From the NCBI GenBank assembly GCA_029448655.1, contig JACCLO010000004.1:4712001-4776000 (forward strand): a DNA stretch of 64,000 bases. Direction: 5' to 3'. A program made the translations under genes and the position numbers. Of this stretch, positions 25,785 to 38,001 are shown one piece after another. Numbering within the stretch: position 1 is the first letter of the stretch; each line of letters opens with the position of its first letter. Origin of the DNA: Wolfiporia cocos. Its lineage: Eukaryota > Basidiomycota > Agaricomycetes > Polyporales > Phaeolaceae. The notes beneath the pieces are model-generated. The model did not search any database and was not told the DNA's origin. It worked only from the letters and a program-made list of their open reading frames with translations.

Positions 25785-27779
25785 ATGGTTGCCTTCAGGT
25801 CGCTCGTGGTCTCTTTGCTCGTCGCTGCGCCGACTTGGGCGCTGCCACTGGTCTCGCGGTCAAAGATCCCCGAGCTCAAGTTTCCACCGGTCGTCTCAGG
25901 AAATGTGTTCTGCAATGTGCCCATCCCGATCATTCAAGCAGTACTCTGCCCACGCGACACATCCGCCTCCTCCGCCTCCACTACCACAACCGTTTCGACG
26001 CCTCTTGGTACGGCGGAAGGAGCGGCCGACACCTCGGGCGTGACGCGGTTCGCTGTCAGATATGGCTCCGCAGACCGCTGGCAGCCATCTTCCGTCGTCA
26101 CGGCATGGGAGTTCCCGTGAGTGATACTCAGTATATCTCCGCAGATGTGGGAGAAGGGCTCACTATTGTGACACAGTGCTGGAGCCTCGAACGCTTCCGG
26201 ACTACCCTTGGCATGTCCACAGAGTGATATGGATTCCTCCCAGTACTCAGAGGACTGTCTGGCCATGCTGCTCTACGTCCCTCCTTCCGTGATGTCTGGG
26301 AACGGCGCTCCGACTCTGGTATGGTAGGTCAAGCTTCACGCCGCTTCTACAGAATACCCGCTGAATGCGGGAAAAATCAGGATCCACGGTGGCTCTTTTG
26401 ACAGCGGATCTGCTACTGCAGCTGGTCTTGATGGATCAAACCTTGCCATAAACACGGGGTCAATCGTGGCTGTTATTCAGTATCGGCTTGGAGCAGTAAG
26501 TGCGTGTATCTCGAACGAAGATGCAGGGTTTGATGCCACTCCAGCTGGGTTTGATGGCTCCAAGCGGCGAAACAAATCTTGCGGTGAAGGATGTCATGAC
26601 TGCAATGGAATTTTTGCAACAGGTAGTGCCAAGCTTCGGAGGTGATGCAACGATGATCACCCTGGACGGGCAAAGTTCCGGAGCGAACATGATCAGAGCC
26701 CTGCTTGCCGTTCCCTCCGCTGCCGATCTATTCCAGTCTGGCATTTTGCAATCGGATCCAATGGTGAGTCCCACGTTATTGTACTCATGCGTGAGTGGCG
26801 ATGTTGATCAATGTCCTTGGCCGCTGCAGGACTATGGGTTCCTGAATACGACGATGCAAGACACGCTCCAGACGTTCTACAATGCACAGCTTCCCTGCAG
26901 CTCCAGCGATACTTCCTGCCTCAACGCTCTCTCGGTCGATACCATCTTGTCTGCTCAGGATAATCTCATTGGCAATGCGAGTTACCTGTGTCCTGCAAGT
27001 GGATCGGAGCCAATGCGGCCTGTGCGCGACGGCGTGCTTATTACTTCCCCGCTCGACTCTACTGCCCCATTCCCCGCTGTATCGAAGCCGCTACTTTTGA
27101 CGACGGTGCTTGACGAGGCCATGCTCACCATATACGGCGAATTTCCGGATCCGATTGGCACGGCTGTGTATGTAGAAGTCGTCGACGATACATTCGGGCA
27201 ACCACGGGCGGGACGACTTCTGTCTACATCCGAGTACATCGTCGAGGCATCGAGCACTGCTGACGTGACGACAGATGCGCGTCCGCAGCTGCAGACGATG
27301 GGCACGGACCAGGTGTGGCGATGCGCGACATGGACGTTCGCTCGCAATTGGGTGTCGAACGGTGGCACCGTGTACGTTGGTCTGTACGTCGTTGGCGCGA
27401 CCTACCCAGGCAATTCAGCGGTTCCTGAGTGCCTTGACTCGGGCTCTGTCTGCCACCAGGATGACATCGAAATTGTGGTATGTGCCGGTTGCGTTCGTTC
27501 TATTATGTCGTCTGATGGCTTTTTCGGTCACAGTTCGGCACAGTGCCCAACCCCACTGGTGCACAGAGCGCTCTGATCAATGAGATGCAGGCGCGGTACA
27601 GCGCATTCCTGCGGACGGGCAACCCGAACACGGGGTCTTACCCCAACTGGACGGCTTCGACTGGCTCCACGATCGATGCCCTTCAGCTTGGTGGATCAGG
27701 CAACTACCCCGCTGGCACATGCACACCGACATACTGGGGCGACTACGTTGAATACGACTACCAAGTCTACGACATCTAG
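25785..27779 (+). CDS. Secreted type-B carboxylesterase/lipase
   Basis: Alpha/beta-hydrolase of the carboxylesterase B family, hydrolysing esters of unknown type. Start ATG 25785 gives a clear signal peptide (MVAFRSLVVSLLVAAPTWA), so it should enter the secretory pathway. Spliced exons give SEDCLAMLLYVPPS (the EDCL motif), TLVWIHGGSF (oxyanion-hole HGG), LGFMAPSGETNLAVKD, and GGDATMITLDGQSSGANMIR, with the nucleophile Ser in GxSxG. Later come TTVLDEAMLTIYG and a Cys/His segment, SVCHQDDIEIVFGT, with the likely catalytic His. The stop is TAG at 27779. Cysteine pairs (PCSSSDTSC, ECLDSGSVC) suit a secreted protein. About six introns; the reading frame is intact. Confidence 0.92.
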
Positions 27780-28411
27780 AAGCATGTTCCATATCCCTCT
27801 GCCTGCTCCCAAGAATTTCTCTAACGCGGTGACAATGGTTTTGAAGCATATGCTACATCCGACGATTAATCGCCCGCAACTTCGTCTGCTTCGTAATAGG
27901 TGGTCTCCTTCAAGTCCTACCACCTTCATGACTTGTCGACATTCCCGTACGCTGATATATCTTCACGACTTCTTCACGCTGTTCATATTGGGATTGGTTC
28001 TTGAGTTTGACCTTTTTTTGCTGATATCACACTGTATCCCTACATACGACGTTGTTCGTGATCGCAGACACTGCGCACCCCACCTGTAGCACTGATGACT
28101 CCTAAAAATATGTTTAATTATATCGTTCATGGTACCTGATGCAGATGTATCGCGCTCATGCAGCTTCTCACAATACAAGCCTTGTTTTCATTCCTAGATT
28201 CTGTCCTGTTGTGCGTTGGTAACAAGGACCACGTCAAATTGGTTCGCATACTGAATATCAAATCAATCCGTGCGGTCGCTACACTCCCTACATCATCCCC
28301 ATGGCATCGCCAGCATCTCCATTATAACTTGGATCTTTCTCCGGAGATGCCTTCCGCGTAGATATCGAAGTTACGTCGTATCACTACATCCGTAGCGATC
28401 TGTACACATTA
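27780..28411. other. Convergent 3' intergenic region
   Basis: 3' flanks of the esterase (+) and Nudix (-) genes, AT-richer than the coding sequence. No gene, repeat or clear terminator was seen. Confidence 0.4.
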
Positions 28412-29413
28412 TCAACCAGAAGAACAAGAGAATGTCAACGACAAAACACACACCCCTCCTTTCCCAAATTTGCAGACGCAGCGATGGAGACGGCCCTTCG
28501 GCCCCCCACGGGCTTCGTCGCCGTCGTAAGTCAGAATCGTGCGCCCCTGATCATCACGCTCTGGCAATGCGAGAGGCTGAAAGAGAAGCTGTCCGAATGC
28601 GCCCTCGGATAGAGCGCGAACACGGTCTCGCTGTATCTGCGTATTCTCGTTGCCCTTTAGGAAGTCAGCCAATGCGCTCATGAGGTAGACCTGTGGAGGC
28701 ATGAGTGCAATTGCATTCGTACGACACTCCTCTAACGCGCTAGCAGGATGTATGAAGCGAGCGGAGACGACCTCCTGCCCGCCATCCGGAGTGGGCAGCC
28801 GCTCCTGCTTTCCGCCCGCGCTGAAGCCCGCGGAAGGCGCGCTTTCAAGGAAAGTAACGTAGAAACTTGTCTGAAACCGTCTGCTCGGCAGTTATCCTCA
28901 ACGTAAAAACACATGCCGTGATCATCACACACCTCGGCATGGTTGGAGGTGTGACCCACCGAGTGAACGGCAGAAGAGACTTGATGTCCGCGGTCAAACT
29001 CCTTTCAGCAAGGAAGTCACGGAACAGGCGTCGCTGCGCATGCACCTCCTCGCGGGCGTGATCAAGCTCGGCGTCGGACAGCGTGCAACCTGATGAACCA
29101 GACGCGAGCAGCAATCCAGTTTCTTCGAAGAGCTCTCTGATCGCCGTGGTCTCGAGCGAATCATCTTGCGTTGCGTCTTGATTTCCACCTGGGAAAACCT
29201 ATGGCCCTGTGTTGGATGTCCCAGCGGCAGGAGCGTAGTAGCGAAGCGTACGTGAGCGTTCGCGAACGACTGCGATGTTGGGTTGCGTTGAACGAGCAGG
29301 ATCTCATTAGCAGCGTTTATGACGATGACGCTCGCAGATGGCTTGGGAGCCACCGCCGCGCTGCTGGCCACATTTCTTGAGCCTGCGCTCCGAGTAGGCT
29401 TCGGCTTCTGCAT
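28412..29413 (-). CDS. Nudix hydrolase (NUDT19-like)
   Basis: Nudix pyrophosphatase; relatives cleave nucleoside-diphosphate derivatives such as CoA. The N-terminal exon reads PKPSASVIVINAANEILLVQ and RNPTSQSFANAH. After a 55-60 nt intron it continues VFPGGNQDATQDDSLETTAI, then RELFEETGLLL, matching the Nudix box (GGN... REx2EETG) with a long insert, as in NUDT19. Then come LLPFTRWVTPPTMPR, FYVTFLESAP, and a C-terminal helical part, MPPQVYLMSALADFLKG. I start at ATG 29413 (MQKPKPTRS); an upstream ATG at 29536 is in frame and would add a basic leader that could be a mitochondrial or peroxisomal signal. The end at 28412 may be one exon off. Confidence 0.85.
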
Positions 29414-29756
29414 CCTCGTGCTTCTGGTCAAGCTCAATCTATGATAGAATAGATGCTTCGGGTGCAGCAGCTCCGCTGCAGAACGAGCTGGTTGCCTGAG
29501 ACGCTGAAAGCACATTTGTTCTAGTTTACACATCATGCGGTTCGCGGCGAACACTGAATGCACCGCGATCAATCTGTGGCTGGCAGTTCAGTAAGTGGAA
29601 TGTATATGCACATTATCGAACCATTGAACAGGATCGTTACAGCATATGAATATATGTAGCGCGGCCATTCCGAATAGTAAGACGTGGGCATGATACTCCG
29701 ATCAGACGAGGTTTGCTACACCCTTATGATCGACTCAAGTCATCTCCGTCTTTGCC

Positions 29757-31325
29757 TCACGAGCGTCGCCATCGGAAGGTGGGTGGCACTTGTTCTCTCA
29801 GAGTCAATGAAGGAGGCAACGCATTCTGGATTGCCCGCCAGTTCTGGTCAACCAATCAACGAGGGATCAATGAGAAAGCACGGATACAGAGCTCGAAGAT
29901 GAGCTTGTTCACCTTATGATTGACTTTGCGGAGGTCTCGGTACGCAGTGGCAGTGTGTATAACATAATGCGCAAGCATATGTAGCTCGCGATCCATCGGA
30001 TTGGCGCCTATGATCACAGATTCGTTCTGGATCAAATAACAGTGATTTGACCGTTGGAAACCCAAGTCACCTCAATGATTGTATATAGGGATGATGACGA
30101 TCAAAGTACGTACCAACCAATCTATGTTGATCGTATTACTGGCATTACTGCAAATTCTAGACTGTGAGACGCACTGCGCTCTAGCAATGAGATTTTTGAT
30201 GGCGCTTACAACTGTGGCAAAATTATCTGTAAAGCTTTCGCTTGGACAGTGAAATAGCGAGTGAGCGCGAGGGTAAACATGGATGTTTCGTCGAGCACTG
30301 CTTAGCCGTGAGTTTGTATTATTCGTCGAGATTAGTGTGAATCACCAAGGGATATCTGCATTCTCGGAATATTAGAGTGTCAAGATGATGAGAGAACTCA
30401 CCGCTTACCTGGTAGCTCCCATCAGCGTTGAAACTGGCGGACTCGTTTAGCCTCTCCTCAATCCATGACAGATCACGCCCCGTCCTGCTCACCCATTAGC
30501 AAATTTCATAACGATTGATAGTTGAACATCACCAGATACAAATATCGTAATACGGATAAACAGCCTGTAGGAATGTGTGCAAGCGGTAGCCGGTGAATAC
30601 AGGTTGCGTGCGACAATCCCTACCTTCTCAATCGTAACGAACTGATTAACATATTTTGAGTGCCGCTTATCAAAATGCCTTACAATCCAGGTCCAAAACC
30701 ATTAATGGTTTACCTTCCCTGAAAGGATGTCTTATGTGTATTCGCGTTCTCTCCTGGCAACGCCTGATCTTCCTCTGAATCTCCTCAGCCTGAATGACTT
30801 TGGGTTCAGCAGGCTTCAAGTTCAGATGCGCAAGATCATCGACGACACAGGGGAGGGATTCGAGTTCTTCATATCAGGTCAGCAATGCGTACACTCTACA
30901 TTACGGGTGACATACCAGTTGGGTCTTTGATTTCTTGACCGTGTGGCGTACCCAGCAAAGTGAACCTCCTCCCTTTGACAAGCTGAAGATTACCACTGCG
31001 CATTGCTCACCATAATATTGTCTCAGGAGTAGTAAGAAATACGAACATTCGCTCCTCTTCTCGCGGCTCCTTCGAATGTTTGAACAACCCAAGTATCTTC
31101 TGGCGTTCCGGCGGAACCCTCGTCAGTCCGTACAGCACGATTCTAAGATCAGCTACACTGTACGGCATACAGCCATGACTTATAACCACAGTTGAGACCA
31201 CAAAGTAAGGCATACCTGTCTGCTTCTCCGATATTCGATGAGAACTCCTTGCCGTTCCATTTGAATCCGAGATGCAGTTGATGGTCTATGTCTCTCGTCA
31301 TGAGGGAGACCTCAGTCTGTATCAT
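29757..31325 (-). pseudogene. UBLCP1-like paralogue, copy A, catalytically degenerate
   Basis: Left member of a tandem pair. It keeps the ubiquitin-like domain (LHLGFKWNGKEFSSNIGEAD, then VPPERQKILGLFK), the linker KGRRFTLLGTPHGQEIKDP, HPFREGKPLMVLDLD, LHTFLQAVYPYYDICIW, LDETSMFTL, NASNTINID and MDRELHMLAHYVIH. It has lost the phosphatase centre: the DxDxT motif reads DLDCK, the following TILDTKPL stretch is missing, the second acidic pair (VDDLGRNF in copy B) reads IDWL, and the LNPGEGVKI loop is scrambled. Splice sites are partly preserved and conserved blocks remain, so it may be a recent pseudogene or an expressed inactive paralogue. Start ATG 31325 and stop 29757 are my estimates. Confidence 0.8.
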
Positions 31326-31846
31326 CGTGAGTATCCTGCCCTACTACACATTGCGGGATTGCGGGATATACTCGCCATATTATGTACAACCCGTCTCTGA
31401 ACTTGACGTCTCGCAAATTGCATCCTCCCTACCAACAATTACCTCGTGTCTCTCTGATTGCACAGAGTCTGCTGGCATTTTGCCTTCACTTGACCCCGAT
31501 AACTCCTTGACAGCAGTACTACCAGCGACTAGTGGAGTGGCAAGCTGTCAACGAGGCTTCCTCGTGTTGCATGCGAATATGTGCATCTGTATGCGTCACG
31601 CGTGACAAGAGGCTGCAGAATTGTAGTGAGTTTTGTTCACGGGTCAGAGTCTCTCAGTGTAGGCATGTCATCCGTGAAAGTATCTTATATGGTCCCCATT
31701 CTCGCCCAGTCTCCTTTCATCTACAAGATCCAGAGCGTCAAGAATGTAGAAAAGAGTTTTGCTAAGTCCCTGTACGAGTGAAGCTATCATTAACCTAAAC
31801 CGATGTCCGTGCCATGCCGTAAGGGTTCTCGATCCATCACAAGATA

Positions 31847-33577
31847 TCATGAGGGCGGCAGCGAGTTGGCGATTGTTCGCCAGTCCTATAATAAGACAAT
31901 CAGCGACGTAGACCGCTGCGGGCATCGAAATATTCACCTTATGATTGACGTTGCGGAAATCGTCATGAGTAGTAGCGATTTGTATCATGTATCGAGCAAG
32001 TTTATCTAGCTCACGGTCTGCCATCGCCCGTGGCGTGCCGGCGTCTTTGAAGGCAGGAATCTTAACGCCTTCGCCTGGATTGAGTGCGAAGTTGCGACCC
32101 TGCTTGGGCTCCAGATCACAGGACAGACGGGAGCTTTGCTCGACTCACAAGATCATCGACGTGCAGCGTGTTGCTCGCGTTGCTGTCAGTTATCCCCGCC
32201 AGCAGTTAGCTCGGGTACGTTCCAGATGTGTGTAAGACTCACAATTGCGGAAGATGGTTCCATATGATCTGCAAGGCCTTTACAGAGTGCTTGAATTGCT
32301 TACCTTCTCGCTTGGAGAATACAGTAAACATAGATGTTTTGTCAAGAACTGCTCGCTGATCAATGTCATTGCAAGACAAGCAAGAGCAGGGGTGTCACCA
32401 AATGAAATCTAGAGGGGAAGGTATTCTGTCAAGCTCGCAGCTCCATAGTGACCGCTTACTTCGTAATTTCGCCCACCTCCGAGCATGCCGAGCTCGATAA
32501 GCTTCGTCTCAACCCATATCCAGCTAGTTTGCGACCTTTCCGTTCATTAGCGGAGCTACATGGTTTTCTCAGATCAGCTCACCAAATACAGATGTCATAA
32601 AATGGATAAACAGCTTCCAGGAATTCGTGCAACCGAGGACGTGCACATTCACTTGGTGGCAAAGCGCCAGACGTCAGGGGCTTTGTGTCCAGGATGGCTA
32701 CAGAACACGGCATCAGAGTAGCCAGCTTGGTTCTGTGTCGAACCTCTCTCACTGTAATCGATATCTAATACAAGGAGACGCTTTCCTTCGCGTAGAGGAT
32801 GTATGATATTGATCTTCAGTTTCTGTGTGTGTTCTCTGACCTTCCGCTGATTTCGTAGGTCGTTGATATATTCTTCGGCTGCAGCAGGATTCGCAGAAAA
32901 GTCTACGTCGAGGTCATTTATCACATCAGGCAGGAAGTCCACCTCTGTAACACGATCAGACGGCGCGTTTGCCAGCCGTGAAATAAGCATGTGGCCACGT
33001 ACGACTTGGATCCTTGATCTCATGGCCTTGCGGAGTACCGATAAGAGTGAACTTCTTTCCAATTATGAGCTTCAGATCCCCTCTATCTAGCGCGTTATGC
33101 AATGTGTACTAATATTCCTGTTTACGCATATACGTACATTCTTTCCTCATCTGGCGGGAGCTTTCCGCCCTTAATGAGACCTAATATTTTCTGGCGTTCT
33201 GGTGGAACGTCCGTCAGACTTTGCAACAGACCCTTAAGATCATATACTCTGTACCATCATACACCATTAGATGTGCTTATGTGCTGTTACCAGTAAAGGA
33301 CCTGCCTGTCTGAAGCTTCGATATCTACTGAGAAGTCTTTGCCACCCCATCTGAACTCAAGGTGGAACCAGTGTTCTGAACACAGACTGTCACCGAGTCT
33401 GTGTTCACAAGTGGCTTTACCTATCGTGACATTAAACATTGATTGCCTAGCAAAATCACGGCCACTTACCGTCGCTGTAACCACTGCTGATCCTCCGTCT
33501 TTGGGCTGTTGAGTGTCATGATCGGAGGCAGGGTGCTCACTTCCAGGACACTGAGAGTCACCCTTAATAGCCAACAT
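31847..33577 (-). CDS. UBLCP1: UBLCP1: ubiquitin-like-domain phosphatase of the proteasome, copy B
   Basis: Homologue of UBLCP1, a nuclear HAD/FCP1-type phosphatase that binds the proteasome through its UBL domain and dephosphorylates it. Start ATG 33577; after a leader and intron, the UBL domain reads FHLEFRWGGKDFSVDIEASD and VPPERQKILGLIKGGKLPP. The catalytic domain begins NIIHPLREGKRLLVLDIDYT; removing one intron (about 32762-32694) restores DxDxT followed by ILDTKPLTSGALPPSECARP. Then come RLHEFLEAVYPFYDICIW, SQTSWIWVETKLIELGM, KTSMFTVFSK, VKALQIIWNHLPQF, and NASNTLHVDDLGRNFALNPG with the second Asp pair. The C-terminus ends NHKDWRTIANSLPPS at 31847. All active-site motifs are intact, and roughly eight introns join in frame. 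Confidence 0.92.
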
Positions 33578-34879
33578 AGTGTCTCAAATACAGATTCACT
33601 GGTCAAGTTATCTAGTGTTGAGTCTCAACAGGTGATCATGAGTGGCGCGACGGTTACGTCGAATTCAGGGCATGTGCGCTTGTAGACGGTTAACGCATCA
33701 AGCACGTGATATAAAGCGTCTGTTTCAAGCAGCCAAAGATAATAAGGCGGTAAGGCCGCGCAAGCACGGCATAGCCCGCTACCGGTGAACATTAACGGGC
33801 AGATCGGCACATGAAGTACAGATACAACAAACGTGTCGTAAATGCGGGTGTAGATGCCGCCGCGGCGCCCCCCCGCGTTGGATTGTCACGCTCGCGCGTC
33901 TAGCACATCGTGATTAGCTCTGGCATTTTCACTTACTATATGCTCTGTATATGCTATGGACAGATACTGATAATAGCTCGGGCTTTTGAAATAGATGGTG
34001 TTGAAGATTAAATGGCCATCATTAATGACGACTGTGGGGAGGCGGCAGCTCACAGTAGCAGGAGTGGAATTGACAACTACGTGCAACCCGAGAGGCATGA
34101 GGCAACGAGAAAATTACTGGGCATGTCCTAGCAATTCTGTACTTACAGTAGCATAGTTTAGATTTAGCAATACGGCCGACAGCACTGCGAATCAACCAAT
34201 AATGCATTCACCACAAATTACAATCTGAGCTATCCAAACAGTCTCTGCTTTCTTATGATTCTTTGCGGGAGAAGAACGGTTGCATAATGCACATTATAGC
34301 TGCTACCGCACGCGTACTATCAGCTCAGGGCTCATGTTAAGTACCAATCATGGATGAGGAAGATATAAAATATATTGACAGACAAGCAGGCGTGCATTCG
34401 CATTGTAATGCGGTCAAACTCTGCAGGCGTTTAAACGGTTTTGGTGTCGGAGACATTGGGATCAGACACTTTGTTACCTATGTTCCCACACTTACAAGCT
34501 GATAAGAGAAATTGTAACCGGAGACCTGCCCTAAAGCCCGAAGGAAATTTTGAAACCTTTTGCGTTCCGATTTACGCTCCAAGACCCACTACCCCGGTAG
34601 CGGGAATAATCACTCTGCATGGCGCTGACGAAGTACTCTCTATAAAACACCGTCCCACAATCATAGACTACATTCAAACAACAACTGTTGCTACAGGGGG
34701 GCAGCGTGACAGCGCAGCGATGTGTACAGCATGGAAGAGTGACACAGCAGATAGGTCAAGAGTAAATTTTCATCGGTCATGCAATCCGAATACTACCGGC
34801 AACGGATGCAAAGGTATCCAGTGCTGAAGGAGCTGTATGTTTATATGTGAGTCATAGAAGCCGAAGCATATATATCAGC
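33578..34879. other. Intergenic region
   Basis: About 1.3 kb between UBLCP1-B and CSN8. One plus-strand frame of 128 codons (34441-34827) and short minus frames exist, but none shows a domain, codon bias or splice partners. Nothing identifiable. Confidence 0.45.
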
Positions 34880-35857
34880 CTACACACCGAGTTCTATCCC
34901 ACTGTATCGTGATGACCCACGAACAGGCGTAGTCAGTATCTGCGTGTCTGCATTGTAAGACCAGCCGTTGTTGGTCGCCACTATAAGGAGTCGAATGTTA
35001 GGGTACAAATTCACTATATCGGCGCCGAATTTACCTGACAATATTTGATCTACAGGCAGGCCGATATATTTCTGGACCAGAGACAGAGAAATCGATGTGT
35101 ACGCTTTGCTAAGCGTGGCGAATGTCTTGTTACGGAACGCATCTGGCATAAACCTGTTAATGGAAACAGACTACGGTAACAATATGCTCACCAGTGAAGG
35201 CATTGATCATAGGCGATACAACGGCAACGAATTCAGCGGATTGCCCCTGGAGCGATTGACAGTGTTCATATAATGCTCGGGTGCGCGCGTAAACTTGTCC
35301 GTGCTTGCGGTTTGAGGCTGCGGCTAAGAGGCGAAAGAGATCATTGTATATTGGGTAGGACGATAGAGGCTCAGGTAGCCTCAGAAGTGCATGTTGGGCC
35401 GCTGCACTGTTGACGTTCCACAGTTAACAGAGAATCTCTATCCGATTCGCGTTTTGTTGTACGTACAGTTCATCGATGATGAGGTATGATAGCACCAATG
35501 GCGCAATTATATACAGCCGAGTATCATTGGATTCAATTCCGGTCTGGTTGCCCATCGTACTTCAAATCATTTCAAGGTATATATACGTGAAGAACATACG
35601 ACCAAGTCTTCATGTTCGGCGACCTCTATGAGCTTCTGGTAGTCACGGTTCATTGCCAAGCTAGCAATCTGTGGAAATACATTTTCGTATGGTGTTTTGT
35701 TGGCGGCTGGTATCACGGGTGCAGGAGCCGTAGGTTGACTCTGAGAGGCAGTCTGGGTTGGAGGCGCGATTCCGGCGTCGGCTGGGGGTGGCGGCATTCG
35801 GCTCTGGTCAGCGATCTCCGCTGCGGTAGAAGGAGGTGGCGTTGGTGGTCCAGTCAT
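34880..35857 (-). CDS. CSN8: COP9 signalosome subunit 8
   Basis: PCI-type subunit (CSN8/PSMD8/EIF3K fold) of the COP9 signalosome, which removes NEDD8 from cullins. Start ATG 35857, with a Pro/Ala-rich N-terminus (MTGPPTPPPSTAAEIADQ), then YENVFPQIASLAMNRDYQKL. Middle exons read TRLYIIAPLVLSYLI, QHALLRLPEPLSSYP, LFRLLAAASNRKHGQVY and EFVAVVSPMINAFTG. The most diagnostic part is FRNKTFATLSKAYTSISLSL then VQKYIGLPVDQILS, closely like the animal COPS8 RTFALVSQAYTSIS / FVGLPVEE region. The last exon encodes VATNNGWSYNADTQILTTP and stops at 34880. It diverges from NECAP with about 200 bp between ATGs. Confidence 0.9.
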
Positions 35858-36060
35858 GTTGAGTTTAGGCTGGTCTCAACTTGAAGAGGGCGCTGTGGGC
35901 GGTGGAGGTAAGAGATGAGGCCGGGGAACGCGCTCATCCTATACGCGAGCACGTGGAGGGTGCATTCAATGGGCGCCTACTGCATAGCATCCACTTTCAC
36001 CAGTCACCGAACTCGTCGTGGTCTTTGCTTGTTCACAGCTTATTACTGAATCTGCTGACG

Positions 36061-36977
36061 ATGGAGGAATTCCGAGAGGACGAGATTGAGAGCGTGCTGT
36101 ATATTGGTAGAGAGGTCTCAGGTCAGCCATCCCTGCGACGCGTCTCATCATCCGCTCAGGCCAGACGGTGCAGTGTACAAGATTCCACCACTGAAGAAGA
36201 ATGAGGGCCACCGCGCTCAAGAATGGGGAGAGCTTGGCAATCCACTATGGAAGGGTAGGCTGCGTATCATCGAGCGGTCGAACGGGGTGGCAATCCAGTT
36301 CGAGGATGCAACAACCGGTATGAGCCGCTTGCATGCGCCTTCCACCTGATTCTGACCACGCCGGTGGCTGTTACAGGAGAGCGTACGTGATCATAGCTAT
36401 CTGTTCAGTCAACATGGCTGAGGGTATGTGGTCGTACAGTATTTGCAAAGGCGGACTATGATCCCGCGAAACCTTGTGTGGAAGCCGTGCTCGATTCATC
36501 ACGATATTTCGTCGTACGCGTGGAGGACAACGGCAAGCGAGCATACATCGGAATGGGGTTCCTTGAACGAACAGATAGCTTTGACTTCAGTGAGTAGATG
36601 ATACCTTTTGTAAACGGCGATGATTGATTGATTGAGGTAGACGTGACGTTGCAGGACTACACCAAGTAAGTCTGATATGGAATTCTCACCGAATATCGAA
36701 TACTCAACCGCTTCTCTCCAGGCGATGGAAAGCCCGCATGAATCCACAGGACGAAACTACCAGTTCACCGTCGCCTCATGTCCCAACAGGTCCTAAGAAG
36801 GACTATTCCCTCAAAGAAGGTCAGACGTTCTCAATATCCATACCCGGCCGACCGAAGGCTACCAATTCCACCACCACCAATCTATTGGGCAGCGGTTCGA
36901 CATCGAGCTCATCTTCCTCTGGTGGTCTTGCTTTCCCGCTACTGCCGCCTCCCCCTAGCGCACCCAAGAGATCGTAA
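36061..36977 (+). CDS. NECAP-type adaptin-ear-binding coat-associated protein
   Basis: Homologue of NECAP1/2 (DUF1681, PH-like fold), an adaptor of clathrin-mediated endocytosis that binds the AP-2 ear. Start ATG 36061 ([19 protein letters not shown]). Spliced exons give [100 protein letters not shown] and [14 protein letters not shown], the complete NECAP core. The C-terminal tail has [14 protein letters not shown] and low-complexity Ser/Pro runs ending at 36977. Five short introns, intact frame. The tail is short and lacks an obvious WxxF AP-2-binding motif in the part I read. Confidence 0.93.
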
Positions 36978-37203
36978 ATAGTCTGGCAGAGCACTGTTAC
37001 ATACATTGGACATTATCTTACGATGCTTCGCTATGGCTCTTTCTTGCTTCTGTTCTCGCGCCAGCGACTGACAACGTCCTAAGAACATAATCGATGAGCG
37101 CTCGACTCTCCAAAGATTCAGGCTTGAACTCGCACCAACCGGTACTGTACATTTCGCGTTAACTGCAGCTCGAGTACGCACGAATTCATTGCGGCGACCC
37201 TTT

Positions 37204-38001
37204 CTACCGGGTTTTCTTCTCGTCGCCTGGTTCACGGACCTCCGACGCAATGGGAAAGACGTCGCTCCAGTGGGGAAAGTCCTCTTGTGCCCACTTCTTC
37301 CTGCCTTCCGCGCTCCTCGCGCTCAAGAAATGCTTTATGGCAATCACCATCTGTCTTGCGCACACTTCCTTGTCCACGCCCCCGATGCCCGTCGCGAGCC
37401 CCGTCATCGCCACTTTCCTTATGCGCTCCTCCTCGCTCGCACCCTCATTCCAGCGCTCGACCTCGGTGAGTAGGCTCCACATCGTGTTGTACACAAGGTC
37501 GCGATGCCAGTTCACATACTCGGGCGTGCGCATCGTCGGGCAGACCGCAAGTACGCGGCAGTGCGGGAAGCGCGCGTTCTGCCGGAGCACAGCGGGCAGC
37601 GGGACGAGCGTGCAGGTGCCCGGCGGCGCGAAGCCGTAGAAGCGCGCCTTGATCGCGGCCTGAGCGACCCGCGTGAGAGCCGTGATATCCTTCGGCGGGG
37701 ACAGCGCCACGGAGAGGTAGTAGTCGAACCTGGTGCGGGAAGCTGGTTACATGCGGCTTGAAGAGCCGTGAAATGTGTAAGCTCACCCCCCGTCCATGAT
37801 CCCGTATGAGTTAGCGGGGGAGACGATGCAGTCAAAGTGTGAGTACGGTGGCTCGAGCTCGTCCAAGGTGCTCTGTACAACTGAGAACCGGGGCTGGTCC
37901 TGTGGGGGCAGTGACTCGAGCTGGATCTTCCAAGCCTCGACGAGGCTCATCCCAGCCTGCTTCTGCTTGGGCTCCATGAAGACGAATTTGACGTCAGACA
38001 T
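37204..38001 (-). CDS. Macro-domain-like protein
   Basis: Exon 1 (ATG 38001) encodes MSDVKFVFMEPKQKQAGMSL and ends in SHFDCIVSPANSYGIMDGG. After an intron of about 55 nt the second exon begins FDYYLSVALSPPKDITALTR, then APPGTCTLVPLPAVLRQNAR, VLAVCPTMRTPEYVNWHRDL and VAMTGLATGIGGVDKEVCAR. The S-P-A-N-S-x-G-x-M-D-G-G loop followed by a later GLATGIGG turn fits macro (ADP-ribose-binding) domains of a type widespread in fungi. Such domains bind or hydrolyse ADP-ribose derivatives; the activity here is not known. Length of about 247 residues is normal. Two exons only, unlike most neighbours. Confidence 0.8.

Noticed and set aside
32690..32770. Apparent loss of the DxDxT motif in UBLCP1 copy B
   Set aside because: An intron interrupts the Thr codon; splicing restores DIDYTILD.
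34441..34827. 128-codon plus-strand frame between UBLCP1-B and CSN8
   Set aside because: No recognisable domain or splice partners.
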